DNA from: Caenorhabditis elegans
Lineage: Eukaryota > Nematoda > Chromadorea > Rhabditida > Rhabditidae
DNA length: 64,000 nt
Assembly (NCBI RefSeq): GCF_000002985.6
Contig: NC_003284.9
Coordinates: 1,488,001 to 1,552,000, forward strand
Direction: 5' to 3'
Under the pieces are notes generated by a model. That model made no database searches and was not told where the DNA came from. It was given only the letters and a program-made list of their open reading frames with translations. This document shows positions 12,349-23,067 of the stretch, one piece after another. Position numbers and translations under genes: made by a program. Each line of letters opens with the position of its first letter. Within the stretch, counting starts at the first letter, position 1.

Positions 12349-13780
12349 TTAACAGGCATTCTTAATGACATTGAAGCAGTCGTTATGGATAAGCCAGACA
12401 CCTTCGACCTTCTTCCAGATCTGAAGATAAGCTCCCGATTCGCGACCTTTAGTGCCGTCCAGGTGATAGCTTCCTCTTTCGAACGCCCAGTCGCCACCTC
12501 CGTTCACCTCCTCGGTGATGATCTGAAAGAGCAAGGTTTATATGTATACGGGCTCTAGTGGAAACTCACTTGAGCAGTCTGAACTCCGTCGGCCATGTCT
12601 TCTTTGAAGTAGGCTTCGATTCCTAAAATGATGTCACTTTTATGGTGCATCGGCTAGAACTAAACCAAATTGCTCAACAAATAAAAATAAATTTTTATCT
12701 TTTTCTATCTGACTCACCAGAACGCCCCTTCACCGGATTACGTCCATTTGGCATGAAATAACCATCCGGGTCATAGACAGATGCAGCTCCGGCGGCATCT
12801 CCGGCGTTGAACGCCTTCATAAAGTCCTGCTGACGGCCCTTGACTTCTTGGAATAGAGCTGGAAGTTGTTGCAATTTTTTTTTGGATTTTAGAGCGTATG
12901 TTTTGTTTGAAAAAAACTGTATTGTTTAGTCAAAATTGAGCCCAACTGTTAAAGTGCCAAAGTTTGGCAGTTTTGGTTATATAAACAAGACGTCTGCCGA
13001 GGGGTAAGATTTTGATGAATTTGATGACTTATTATCTACACGAGTAGATATATCAAGTTGCCACTCTACTTAAAAAAAAATTCGACCGTCTGTAAGACGA
13101 CTAAAACGGCCGTGACTTTGGAAAAACGGTGACTTATTTAGCAAAATTTTGGTAACGGATTAGCTACTGAAATATTAAAATTTCCGTATTTTCAGATACT
13201 GGGGAACCATAAAAAGATTCTGAAACTGTAATTTCGCAAAGTGGAGATTTTTCAGGATCTTGGTAGCTCCAGCAACTCGGCATGCTATACAACTTTTGCA
13301 ATTTTTCAGGTTAATTTATATTAGGTTATTAGGCTATATTAGGTTATATTAGGTATAATAGGTTATTAAATTAATTCAAAAAAATCCTAACCACTTACCA
13401 GAATTCACATTATCTAACAAGTCGTTGTTGAGTCTCAAATTCGAGAAAAAGTTCATGGTTACTACTTTTCCAAGCGCCAAAAGCCAAAAATGTATAAAAA
13501 ATGAAAAGTAAAAAATGAAAAAAGCGCACTTTTCTTTTTCCAACCACTTAGTTCCCACCCTATCATAAATTTTTCGACGAAAAATTTACCATGATTGACT
13601 CCATTAAGTTGGGAGTTGCTCAGTGGAATATGGCGGAACAAATTCATTTTTTTCTGGGCTGCCTGCCTGAGAGCGGGGGGAAATATTATGCGCAATTGAC
13701 TTGAGTAGTATAGAATATGAAATGAAAATCGAAAAAGGTTGTGCCCCCCTATATCGCCCCACTTCAAACTCACCACTCAT
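12349..13780 (-). CDS. DUF4440/SnoaL-like (NTF2-fold) protein with two alternative starts
   Basis: Common exons are 12718-12858, 12570-12622 and 12349-12522. One first exon, 13399-13456, gives MNFFSNLRLNNDLLDNVNS (141 aa in total). Another, coding only 13774-13780, gives MSA before the shared LFQEV (124 aa). Both enter the second exon in phase 1. The fold is recognisable from FMKAFNAGDAAGAASVYDPD (helix then the first strand of the cone), FMPNGRNPVKGR, GIEAYFKEDM and a final Trp-rich strand pair ending IWKKVEGVWLIHNDCFN. NTF2-like DUF4440 proteins are small cytosolic ligand-binding or isomerase-like domains and the substrate here is unknown. The 124-aa form starts just after a TTTTCAG and so is probably trans-spliced. 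A minus-strand AATAAA lies about 150 bp beyond the stop (12193-12198 on plus). Confidence 0.82.
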
Positions 13781-13792
13781 CGCTTCTGAAAA
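13781..13792 (-). promoter_or_regulatory. Probable spliced-leader acceptor for the short isoform of the NTF2-like gene
   Basis: On the minus strand ATTTTCAG is followed by AAGCG and then ATGAGTG and a GTGAG donor. An acceptor five bases before an ATG, with no evident upstream exon, is typical of nematode trans-splicing. An untranslated cis-exon is the alternative. Confidence 0.5.
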
Positions 13793-14885
13793 TGACAGCT
13801 TCTTCTTTTGCTTCAGATAAAACGGGCGACAAATCGTGAAAATGACACATACGAGCGGGGTCTTTTATACGTAACCTTTCCAATAACCCAGCTATTATCC
13901 CTCCCACCGGAAAACAATTACGGTAGGGTATAAATGAAAAATTGCTTCCGCAGATTATTATATTGCTATAATATTGTTTTTGTTGCGGAGGGCTGCATGT
14001 AAATACCGGAAAATGCCAATGCAATGTTTGATGTATTCCGGAAAAAAAAAGAAAATATCGGGTGGTTTTGCACGTAAAGAATCAGAATGTCTGTAATTTT
14101 TGTTTGTGGTCAAGTATGAGGCCGGGCACCAGAGGCTCGTAAAATTGCTCAAAATGTGATTTTTTGCAGGTTTTTGATGATTTTAAGGCTGTCTAGGTAG
14201 CTTTATGGAAAATTTCATTTTTCAGGGCTCCTCAAAAAATATCAAAAGTTTTCATTTTTTACAAAAAGAAATTATTTAGACCTGTCAAATAGGTTCCTAA
14301 GAATTTTTTTTCAAATAAAAATTGCAATTTGTCGATGTTTTTTTTCCAAATTTATAACATTTTCAAAAGCTTGAAAGAAAACGGCTAATATCAACTTTAA
14401 AAATCTTCAAGTTGTTTCACATATTTTCAGTACAAGGAGATTTGGAAAAATTGTTTCTGAAAAATTCTTATTAGAAATTTCTCATTTTTAATATTAAATT
14501 AATAATTGAAAAACTTATATATATATATATTGTTGTTCATTTTTTCGATCAGTTCATGTTTTTAAAATTAATTTTAAAAGTACTACAAAATTTCCTAGTC
14601 GAGCCTCTGATAAGTAAACCGTAATATTTTTCTGTGATTTCTCCATCTCCACGGGTTTTTTAATATCGTTCCGTTATTCCGCTCCAACTAAAATCTCTGC
14701 AATAATCGACGGTTTTGCAAAAAAGACCAAGAAACCAAACAACAAGTGTTATAAAAATTCGACGCGGGGGGAACAATATAGAAATTCGGACGGTATTGTT
14801 CCCAACAATTACATTTTTTTTGGTGGGATACTAAAAAATCGTCCGAATAAAAGCCGGCCGCACAGCCAAAGATCGTCACTTCGCC
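13793..14885. other. Divergent promoter region
   Basis: This lies between the minus-strand NTF2-like gene and the plus-strand small secreted gene. About 13840-13940 is GC-richer and close to the first ATG of the NTF2-like gene. 14518-14531 is a short (TA)n. 14740-14880, just upstream of the secreted gene, is a mixed-composition block (AAAGCCGGCCGCACAGCC) likely to hold its core promoter. No ORF is supported. Confidence 0.5.
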
Positions 14886-15219
14886 ATGAAGAATTGCATC
14901 ATCGTTCTAATCATGCTCGCAGCATTCTCAATGAGAGAAAATGGGCTCCCAGGAGAAAGTCGTGAGTTGTTTTTTAATTCAGTAGTCTACTTACACAATT
15001 TTCAAAATAATTTATTTTTCAGTTAACGACCTTGCCATTGGATCAGCAACTCATCAAGGGAAAAACTGGCTGAAGAACGGACGGTGGGGGCCCACCCAAC
15101 ACCCCGGTCACGAAGAGCTCGATCGCCCTCCCAATGGCCGACGTGCCCCCACCGTCGCCTGTGAGCCCACCGAAGAAATGATGATGATGCCATATATAAT
15201 TGTTGGTTTTTTTGGGTAA
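14886..15219 (+). CDS. Small secreted orphan protein, 90 aa
   Basis: Two exons, 14886-14961 and 15023-15219, join in phase across a 61-bp intron with GTGAGT donor and TATTTTTCAG acceptor. The N-terminus MKNCIIVLIMLAAFSMRENG is a clear signal peptide. The mature part is Gly/Pro/His/Arg-rich (KNWLKNGRWGPTQHPGHEEL, then DRPPNGRRAP). It contains one Cys, then EEMMMM, and ends in a short hydrophobic run (YIIVGFFG). A dibasic RR follows the GPTQHPG segment, so processing to a peptide is conceivable, but no known neuropeptide motif is present. There is an AATAAA at 15265-15270. I do not recognise a family. The signal peptide, intron and compact 3' end argue for a real gene, and lack of conservation evidence is the main doubt. 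Confidence 0.65.
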
Positions 15220-16129
15220 AATAATAAAATATATGTATACCATCACACTTGTTATCAACAAGGAAATAAACTTAATTTAAAAAAAATAGGTCACAGCAAA
15301 TATTTCAGCGGCGGAATCAACTGGACCCTTGAAATGGGGATTTGAAATTTTTCCAGATTATTTTTCAGATGAATTGAAAAAATCGGACAAAAACACCCGA
15401 AAAAACCAACCTTTTTCTAAAAAAGTTCATTCAGAAAGTTTTAGATTCCAGATTGTTTGTCTACTCTTGAGCTATCTGAAATTATTGAAAAGTTGGGAAA
15501 AGAAACACAAACACTATTTTTTGACTCTCAAGTGAAATTGTGAAATTTTCAACTAAAAAGTTTTTTCGATATTTTAGATCGGTTCCTCCGCAGCTGAACT
15601 TTTTGTAGGAAGCACTCTTGGATTACAGTTTTATAGGTGAAGTAGCGCCAGTGGGGATTTTGTCTAAATGCACTTATGCTGATCCAAAACGACCGAATAT
15701 TATAATAAAACACTCCAAAAAATTTTAGTGAGTTTTCATAATTTCCGGTCAAAGTTTTGGAAAATTCTCAAAATTTTGAAAAATATGAGCTTTTGAGGAA
15801 GTCCAGAACAATATTTATAATACAAAACTAGTACAAAAGTATATTATAAAAAATGTAGGTAAGTTTTATTTTTGTCTTGATCAACTTCCAAAATTATGAG
15901 TGGCAAAAACTGAGCAATTGCCTCTTTTTTCCAGTAAATAGAAAATTTTCAAAAATAAAAGAGAAGAAAAGTTTTATTATGATATTCGGTCATTTTGACA
16001 CCATATGAGTAGTTTTTAACATTTTGCCCAATGGCGCTACTCCACTTTGAATTTGGAAATTTTTAATTCAGCTCAAGCACTACTTTTACTTTCCTGTAAC
16101 TCTGAAAACTCTCCGAGAACTCAACAAGG
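15220..16129. other. Intergenic, containing GCGCCAGTGGGG palindrome copy 2
   Basis: 15645-16048 is a MITE-like element with ends AGGTGAAGTAGCGCCAGTGG and CAATGGCGCTACTCCACTTT. Its interior is about 80% alike to the copy at 4652-5096, including the CACTTATGCTGATCCAAAAC and GACACCATATGAGTAGTTTT parts. The rest is poly-A/T-rich, with no gene seen. Confidence 0.7.
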
Positions 16130-16840
16130 TAATAGCATTAAAAAATTTATTCAAAACTTAAAACAAAAAAGAAAAAAAAGAAGAAAAAATCAAATTTTTA
16201 CAATTACTTTTACAATTTGAATTACAAATTACAAGCTTGAAAAATTTTTTACAAAATACCAAAACAAAAAAAAATTAAAAAAGTAGGTTTTACCCATTGA
16301 CTCAACCAATAAAATTCCGATAATTGTATCAAAAACCCGTCGTCGCACGAAACAATTTACTTGAAAAAAAAACAGAGAACCATCATCAGAAAAAGCGTTT
16401 GTTTTTTGTCATTTTTGTGTGTCTGAAACGTGTCGGCGGTTATTTTTTTGCAGGCCGCTCTTCAAGCTTCTCACCATTTATATACATTTTTTTGGATTTT
16501 TGTGTTGCAGAGCATTTGAAGAAGTGCTTCCATTTACGAGAAGTCGAGAATTGTTACAGGGTTCCTGTGCCCGGAGGATTGAGGAAAATTGTCAGAAGTC
16601 ACATGGTTGAGCCGGTCAAGTTTTCTGGAATTGGAGAGAAATGAGGTAAGGAAATTGGGCTTTGATATAGATGGAAGCAGGCAAGTTAGGTAAGGGCTTA
16701 GGATTAGGCTTATTCCTAGACTTCGGCCTAGGTTTAGGCTTAGGTACTACTTGCCAATTTCCACCTACATCAAAGCCATATTTATAGAAAAGCGGAACCT
16801 TTAACTCAAGGTATAGCTAGCTCAAAAAAAGAATACTGAC
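16130..16840 (-). ncRNA. tts-1: Candidate telomere-like non-coding transcript
   Basis: On the minus strand a perfect TATA box (TATAAATAC, 16863-16871) lies about 30 bp before an initiator-like TCAGTCAGTATTC at about 16838. The downstream sequence carries a telomere-like run (CCTAAGCCTAAACCTAGGCC, about 16745-16690). It then has an intron-like 3' splice site (CTCCAATTCCAG, around 16620) and a minus-strand AATAAA at 16146-16151, giving a unit of about 0.7 kb. No long ORF is present; the best is a 28-codon tail. An upstream GATA site with an adjacent E-box (16919-16935) fits intestinal expression. Known biology: C. elegans tts-1 is a telomere-like lncRNA abundant in dauers and daf-2 mutants, lying near toca-1. 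Assignment is by features and position, not by sequence match. Confidence 0.45.
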
Positions 16841-16862
16841 TGAACACAGCCCTATCAAAGGG

Positions 16863-16871
16863 GTATTTATA
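16863..16871 (-). promoter_or_regulatory. TATA box of the putative telomere-like transcript
   Basis: TATAAATAC on the minus strand. A GATA site plus E-box (GATAAGATCAGGTG on plus) lies about 55-70 bp further upstream. This is the cleanest TATA/initiator pair noticed in the window. Confidence 0.5.
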
Positions 16872-18300
16872 CAGCCGCTCACCTGTTGAAAACAACGTGC
16901 AGAATGTCATAAGACTAATGCGATAAGATCAGGTGACTGGTAAACATGAACCAAAAACACGGAAGAATGGAAGTTTCTCGGCAACAACTGACGGTCTTGT
17001 GACCGGCTGGAGTGTGAGTTTAGAGGCAAACAGGGGGGAGAGCGGTAAACTGTTTGCAGGGAGGGGGAGTGTGATCTATGTGTTGGGGCAGTCGCCTGAC
17101 TGTGAATGTTGATTAGCGATTTTTGAACAGATATGTTTTAGAAGAGGTTTTCCAAAAAAAATTATTGGAAACAATGTCGTATGTTTCAGTTGTTTAAAGG
17201 TAAGTTGTATCAAAAAAATTCAAACCAAAAAAATTCAAATTTCAAAACTGATGTGCTCACAAAAGGGCGGAAATTTTACGGATTGCTGAAATATAAGCGG
17301 CAAATTTTACAAATTAATAAGAATATATTTTTTACATATATTAATAGTTTCAAAACATTTTTTTTAAAGTGTATACATTGAGAATTTTTTAAGAAGTTTA
17401 TATTAGACAACAAAAACTGATGAATATTTATGGATAAAGTTGATAAAAGCATCCTCAAATTGCTTGTTATAGCACCCGGGACTTCGCGGGACTCCGCAAA
17501 TTAGAAAAAGGGCCCGTGAAGGGTCGGGCGCGTTGTGTTTTGCAAAAGATCGTGTTACGCACCGAATTTTGATGTCACCGATGCACCATGATCAACTCAA
17601 CTTCGAGAGCTCAGATCGGACGGAAGGTTTTTTTTTAATTTTGCAACCTGCCACAATTTCAAAATCACATAAATATTGTTCAGTTTGCTTATTTTAGGAA
17701 TTTAGTTTTACAAAAAAATAAAGAAATTATAATATTCGTGTAACAAATTGATTTTTCACTAATAAACTTTTTAAATAATGTATCGGATCAGAAAAAAAGT
17801 TACTCAAAACATGCTACTCACAAACCAACTCACGTTATAAAGACGCTTATTCTACATGCTAAGAGAAAGAAAACAAATAAAGCCTACTGTAATTCCTCGA
17901 TATATCAAAGTTTGTAAAATTCACAGAGAAATAAAACCATATGAAAAATCATTCAATTTGCAAAGTTTATTTCTTGTTTGTTCAACATACATGGTACCTG
18001 CCGATGTTGCCACGTGGCATTGAAAAAATTGGTCCAATGGGAAAGGGATGGAAATTTTGTTTCTTCATTTTTCGTGATTACAACGAAAATTTTTTTTCAA
18101 TAAATCTACAAAATATAAGAATATCACGTGAAACATTCATTTTCAAAGAAACAAAAATTTTATAATTTTCTGATTTAGAAATGATTGAAAATTCTACGTG
18201 GAAATTTTATTTTCACAAAAATGAAATTTTAAAAATTATCAAATGATTGAAATTCTTTCACGTCATTTGTATATAATTTGCAAAGCTTTTCTGATTTTTC
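16872..18300. other. Intergenic; no gene supported
   Basis: 16900-17110 is GC-richer, with G-runs, and lies upstream of the candidate ncRNA. A motif AAAGATCGTGTTACGC at about 17545 recurs in the tRNA-like remnant near 45.46 kb. CGATGCACCATG is at 17579. The rest is AT-rich with short lysine/phenylalanine-rich ORFs typical of random AT DNA. Confidence 0.5.
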
Positions 18301-18302
18301 GG

Positions 18303-18386
18303 CGGAGGATGGCTCAGTGGATATCAGCCTCGACTATCAATCCAAGCTCATCACAAGACACGGGTTCGATTCCCCGACTCCTCCGT
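18303..18386 (+). pseudogene. tRNA-like sequence with paired acceptor stem
   Basis: CGGAGGA at the 5' side pairs perfectly with TCCTCCG at the 3' side. An A box (TGGCTCAGTGGATATC) and a B box (GGGTTCGATTCCCC) are present about 45 nt apart. The anticodon and variable regions do not fold into a standard arm and the T-stem has a mismatch or shifted loop. It is therefore a tRNA pseudogene or tRNA-derived element. A long-variable-arm (Ser/Leu) ancestor is possible. Confidence 0.5.
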
Positions 18387-18909
18387 CAATTTCTACTCGT
18401 CAACTCGATCACTTCTCGTCAGCCGAAACTCACAATAAACAGTAATTACACATATAACATTCATATAATAATCGTCATCATAAACAAAAAGTGAAGGATT
18501 CTTGTGAACTAATGTGTTAAATGAATAAAGATCAAAAAAAATTTTGAATTTTTCTGTTTGAGTACTCAAGAAGCTCGAACTTAGTTTTCGAAAATCTCAA
18601 ATTTTGCTAAATGTCGCAGCAGATCGAACTATATTTGGGACGTTTATGATAAGTTTTTTGTTAATTTAGGTACTATTTTGATCGATTTGTGCAAACATTG
18701 TGTCATATTCGTACACCAGTCGAACGACTTGTGCTTTTCAAATGAGCACTTATTTTCGCAAGTTCTGACTTTGTCAATTTGGTAAAATTTCAAGTTTCAG
18801 TTGAGAATAGGTATTTGCCATAACTATTTTTCCAGAAGCTAAACTTACATTATTTTTTCAAAATTATTTTTTCGAGTTTAATGTTGTTTTATATGTATGC
18901 TTTCTAATG

Positions 18910-19546
18910 TTGGAATTCGACACAAAAACCTCTCTAGCGCAACTTAAATTTACTTTCCTGGCCCACAAACATACCAATAATACTTTTAAAAAAATCTAGA
19001 ATCCAAATCTATCAAAACATTTCCGGAATTCCATAACTTTTATTTTTGTTTTTTTGTGCCAGTGAAAATTGGAATTCGACACAAAAACCTCTCTAGCGCG
19101 GCTTAAATTTATTTTACTGGCCCACAAACATACCAATAATATTTTTAAAAAATCTAGAATCCAAATCTATCAAAACATTTCCGGAATTCCATAACTTTTA
19201 TTTTTGTTTTTTTGTGCCAGTGAAAATTGGAATTCGACATAAAAACCTCTCTAGCGCGGCTTAAATTTATTTTCCTGGCCCATAAACATACCAATAATAT
19301 TTTGAAAAAATCTAGAATCCAAATCTATCAAAACATTTCCGGAATTCCATAATTTTTAATTTTGTTTTTTGTGCCAGTGAAAATTGGAATTCGACATAAA
19401 AACCTCTCTAGCGCGGCTTAAATTTATTTTTCTGGCCCACAAACATACCAATAATATTTTTAAAAAATCTAGAATCCAAATCTATCAAAACATTTCCGGA
19501 ATTCCATAATTTTTATTTTTGTTTTTTTGTGGAAAATTGGAATTCG
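18910..19546 (+). repeat. Tandem array of a 153-159-bp unit, four copies
   Basis: Units begin TTGGAATTCGACACAAAAAC at 18910, 19069, 19227 and 19384, with a fifth start truncated at 19537. Each contains CCTCTCTAGCGCGGCTTAAA and CATTTCCGGAATTCCATAA. Copies differ by a few substitutions. A diverged half copy is at 20045-20240 (CCTCTAGCGCGTCTTAAATT). No coding potential. Confidence 0.9.
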
Positions 19547-20490
19547 ACCTTTTTTTTGGGATGAAAAAATTCGCAAAAAATTTTCCCGTGGTGGAGAGTT
19601 GAACAGTTTGAACTTTTGGGACTAAAAAATTTTAAGAAAAACAAGCCTGCAGTTCTTCATTCTTAAAAGTGTGAATCGAATACAAACGATCCAAAAGTGT
19701 AAAATTTGGCCATTATCCGTCGGGGATCTAAAAATTTATATCATGTGGACTTTTCAGGTATTTTTGGGAATCAAAAATGCCTGAATGATGTGTGTGAGTT
19801 GTAGAGTAGGTGTCACAAATGTTCCGACATTTTTGGAGTCTGCCAGTTTTACTTACTACTAGATCAAATTATAGATAAGTTCAGTGTCTAAATTTTTGAA
19901 TTTTTTTTTGCTTAAGGGAAATAATTAAAAAGAAAAAACAAACAAACATTTTTGTCGCAGTCACCGAGGACCTAGGATTTCCTCATCCTCCCTGGCTCAG
20001 TCGGTTACTGCTTGGGCCGGGGGGTGGACCTGTAAAAAATGAAATTCAAAATGAAAACCCCTCTAGCGCGTCTTAAATTCAATATCTAGGTCTAGAAACG
20101 TACCCATAATATTTAAAAAAAAATTAGCAATTTTATACCATATCAATTCTCCCAAAAATCCAAAATTTTTGTGCCACCCTTTTTTTGCAAGGTTTTGCAT
20201 ACCCATTAAAATTGAATTCGAGACAAAAACCCCTGTAGCGCGGCTGGGATGGAATAGAATTTTTTGAAATCTTCTGGAATTTTTAAAACTTTTCTGTAAT
20301 TTTCTGGAACGTCCTAGAATTTTCTAGAACGGGCTGTGATTTTTTGAAATTTTGTAGATTTTTTAAAAGAATTTTTAAAAATTTTCTGAACCAGCTCACA
20401 GTTTTTTCTGATTTTTTTCTCAGTTTTTGTAAGAATTAAACAGAGTTGCCTGAAATTGCCTGGAATTTTTCTTTTTTTATTTTTATGCAG
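19547..20490. other. Intergenic with a tRNA-like A-box remnant and diverged repeat units
   Basis: At 19985-20030 CCTGGCTCAGTCGGTTACTG resembles a tRNA A box but has no matching B box within 80 nt. 20270-20400 is a run of loosely repeated TTTTCTGGAATTTT-type words. No gene seen. Confidence 0.5.
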
Positions 20491-20972
20491 ACCTATCCTA
20501 CACTAGGCAGACCCAGCCTACCCTAGGCAGACCTAGCTTACCCAAGGCAGACCTAGCCTACCCTAGGCAGACCTAGCTTACCCAAGGCAGACCTAGCCTA
20601 CCCTAGGCTGACCTAGTTTACCCAAGGCAGACCTAGCCTACCCTAGGCAGACCTAGCTTACCCAAGGCAGACCTAGCCTACCCTAGGCAGACCTAGCCTA
20701 CCCTAGGCTGACCTAGTTCACCCAAAACAGACTCAGCCTACCCCAGGCAGACCCAGCCTACCCTAGGCAGACCTAGCCTACCCTAGGCAGACCTAGCCTA
20801 CCCAAGGCAGACCTAGCCTACCCTAGGCAGACTTAGCCTACTCTAGGCAGACCTAGCCTACCCTAGGCAAACCCAGCCTACCCTGGGCAGCCCAAGTCTA
20901 CCCAAGGCAGACCCAGCCCACCCTAGGCAGACCTAGCCTACCCTAGGCAGACCTAGCCTACCCTAAGCAGAC
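20491..20972. repeat. 20-bp satellite array, about 24 copies
   Basis: The unit is CCTACCCTAGGCAGACCTAG. Variants alternate (CTTACCCAAGGCAGACCTAG), so a 40-bp higher-order period is visible from 20541 to about 20700. Each unit contains CCTAGGC, reminiscent of the telomere repeat complement GCCTAA. The array abuts the duplicated palindrome block at 20975-21480. Confidence 0.95.
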
Positions 20973-20974
20973 AA

Positions 20975-21480
20975 ACGAGAGAGTTGGGTCAGAGACCATT
21001 CGAACGTGCGGTTTTACCCGGCTCCCCCACACTTAGCGGGGGTCGAAGACATGCGGCACCCAACAACGACCGCCCAAAATTCACCGATAACCCAGGAAGC
21101 TCCCGAAGTTGGCTGGCCCTCCGCCAGGCCGGAGATTCGCTTTCGCAGGACCCCGGCAGATCCCCAAAAATTCATCGATAACCCAGGAAGCTCCCGAAGG
21201 CTTGAGGGAGAGAGTTAGCTGGCCCTCCGCCAGGCCAGAGATACGCTTTCGCAGGACCCTGGCAGATAGTGGGACAACAATATGAAAGGAGGTCATCTTC
21301 TGGGTGTACGGACATCTCACGGGTTCCGCTAGTTGCAGTGGAAAGAATGCAGGTTGATAGGAACACTTATCGATCGTAGAAGAGACGAGCAAGGACGACG
21401 CCGCACGTCATCGCCTCCCCGTCTTGACGGGAAAGGCGAACCACAAACGGAAAAACGGTGTATATATCGATCGAGTGTTT
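20975..21480. repeat. GC-rich block with an internal direct duplication
   Basis: TGGCCCTCCGCCAGGCC followed by GCTTTCGCAGGACCCCGGCA occurs at about 21111 and again, slightly changed, at about 21220. AACCCAGGAAGCTCCCGAAG is also duplicated (21092 and 21179). The ORFs here in several frames reflect GC content and repetition, with no recognisable domain. It may be part of the same mobile or satellite unit as the adjoining 20-bp array. Confidence 0.6.
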
Positions 21481-21769
21481 ATATGTAGATGGCGCTGGTG
21501 TTGAGTGATGAGTTCAATTCCAAAAGAGGGAATTTCTCTTTTTTAATTCATTTAAATGGATGGGGTAAAACATATGAAACCTATAATAGAGCACCCAGAC
21601 ATAAAACAAGTTGTGAGTTGAGCCATCGTTGCCGAAAAAACTAATCGCCGACAGAGCCGGAAATGGGAAAAATGCCAGAGTGTTCATGAATATTGCCCAG
21701 AAGCCTTGAGAAATCCAGAGAGAAAATTGCAATTTTAGATCTAGAATTTTATTTTCAATTTTTTGTAGT

Positions 21770-21895
21770 TTCCTAAGCCTGAGCCTAAGCCTAAGCCTAA
21801 GCCAAAGACTAAGCCTAAGCCTAAGCCAAAGACTAAGCCTAACTTTAAGCATAAACCTAAGCCTAAGATTAAGCCAAGTCTAAGCGTAAGCCTAC
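21770..21895 (-). repeat. Interstitial telomere-like array (CCTAAG orientation)
   Basis: About 18 units of CCTAAG with CCAAAG and CCTAAC variants. A further scatter of AAGCCTAAG continues at 22125-22185 and carries the GCCACTGACGCCAAGCCTAA tail seen at other arrays. Confidence 0.85.
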
Positions 21896-23067
21896 CCTCT
21901 TAAAAAGTCTGCAAGACGGTTTTTCCTTCCTTGGCGCTTGGAGCGCAAAAGAAAAGAAAAAGGGCTATTTAGACTTAGGAACAAACCCAATTTGAATAAA
22001 TCATAGGAAATCCCCAATCCGACAAGCCTAAGGGCCCGAAAAACATACTAGGATTCCCAACTGGAATAAAATATTGAAAATCCTCATGACTCACTGGCTT
22101 AAGCCTAAATAGCCACTTTTATCAAAATACATTTAAGCCAACGCTTGCCACTGACGCCAAGCCTAAGCCCAGGCTTATAAGCCTGCTAAACTAATAAAGT
22201 ATTTGCAAAAAAATATTTTACGTTCCCTCTTCTTGAAAAAAAAAGTTGCTTTCTATAAAAAATTTGGAAAACAATTTTTTTTCCAATATTCAATTATAGG
22301 TTTAAAAAAATTCAGAATAAACTTTTCAAGGTCAAAATTTCAAATATTTTTAGTGATTTTGTGTAAGCAAATCTTTTTTCGACTAAAATTTGATCAATTT
22401 GAATAAGTTTTATAAAATTTTCTTAAAACAACCTTCCTGCCAATATTTTTTTAAAAACATTTCTTCGAGCTAACAGTGTAAAAGCATCATAAATTCATTT
22501 CAAATTCAGAAAGAAAAACATTTACAAATAAGGTCAAGGAAAAATCATATTTCGATGAGAGGAGCACAGCACATTTACATTAGAAATTTCAAAAAAAAAA
22601 AAAGAAACAAATTCCAAAAAAATTGGATGAAAAGCAGGGAGCATTTGACAGAGAGAAAAGAGAGAAACGGGAGAGGGGGTACTGTACTTTTTGCGTCGTT
22701 TTCTCAAGCAACAAGAGACCCGCGAGAGCAGTGCTAAAAGGGAAAGTTTGTGGAGAGCAGCGAGAGAGATGAAGAGAGAAAGATAGATGAAATAACTGAA
22801 AATGTCTTAAAATTTCCGGAAAAAAAGTATGGTCTTATTTCTAACATAGAAAATACACAGTAAATTTTGAATTTCAAAAAAAAAATTCAAGGATAAATTA
22901 GGACGGGACAAAAACAGATCAAAATGACACGAAAAAAGAAAAAAAGAAAAGAAAAGAATCAATAATTCATAAAGCTCGGCTTGAACTTGAAGAGCAGGAA
23001 GAGCAACAAAAAAACACCGTTGAATATGTGGCAAAATGTGCGAGGAGCCGGGTTGATGGGTGGCGGC
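21896..23067. other. Downstream region of toca-1
   Basis: AT-rich to 22540, then a GAGA-rich block (22630-22790) containing CAACAAGAGACCCGCGAGAG. 22800-23067 probably includes the 3' UTR of the minus-strand gene. No other gene seen. Confidence 0.5.

Noticed and set aside
16511..16644. Plus-strand exon (AEHLKKCFHLREVENCYRVP...) with acceptor TTGTGTTGCAG and donor GTAAG
   Set aside because: The frame ends in a stop just before the donor and no upstream coding exon fits. The minus-strand ncRNA reading explains the region better.
18303..18386. Functional tRNA gene
   Set aside because: The acceptor stem pairs and A/B boxes exist, but the anticodon arm and T-stem do not fold normally, so called tRNA-like or pseudogene.
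20491..20972. CRISPR-like direct repeats
   Set aside because: Units are contiguous 20-mers with no spacers, in a eukaryotic genome.
20984..21392. Overlapping ORFs in the GC-rich block
   Set aside because: Open in three frames because of GC content and internal duplication; no domain or codon bias.
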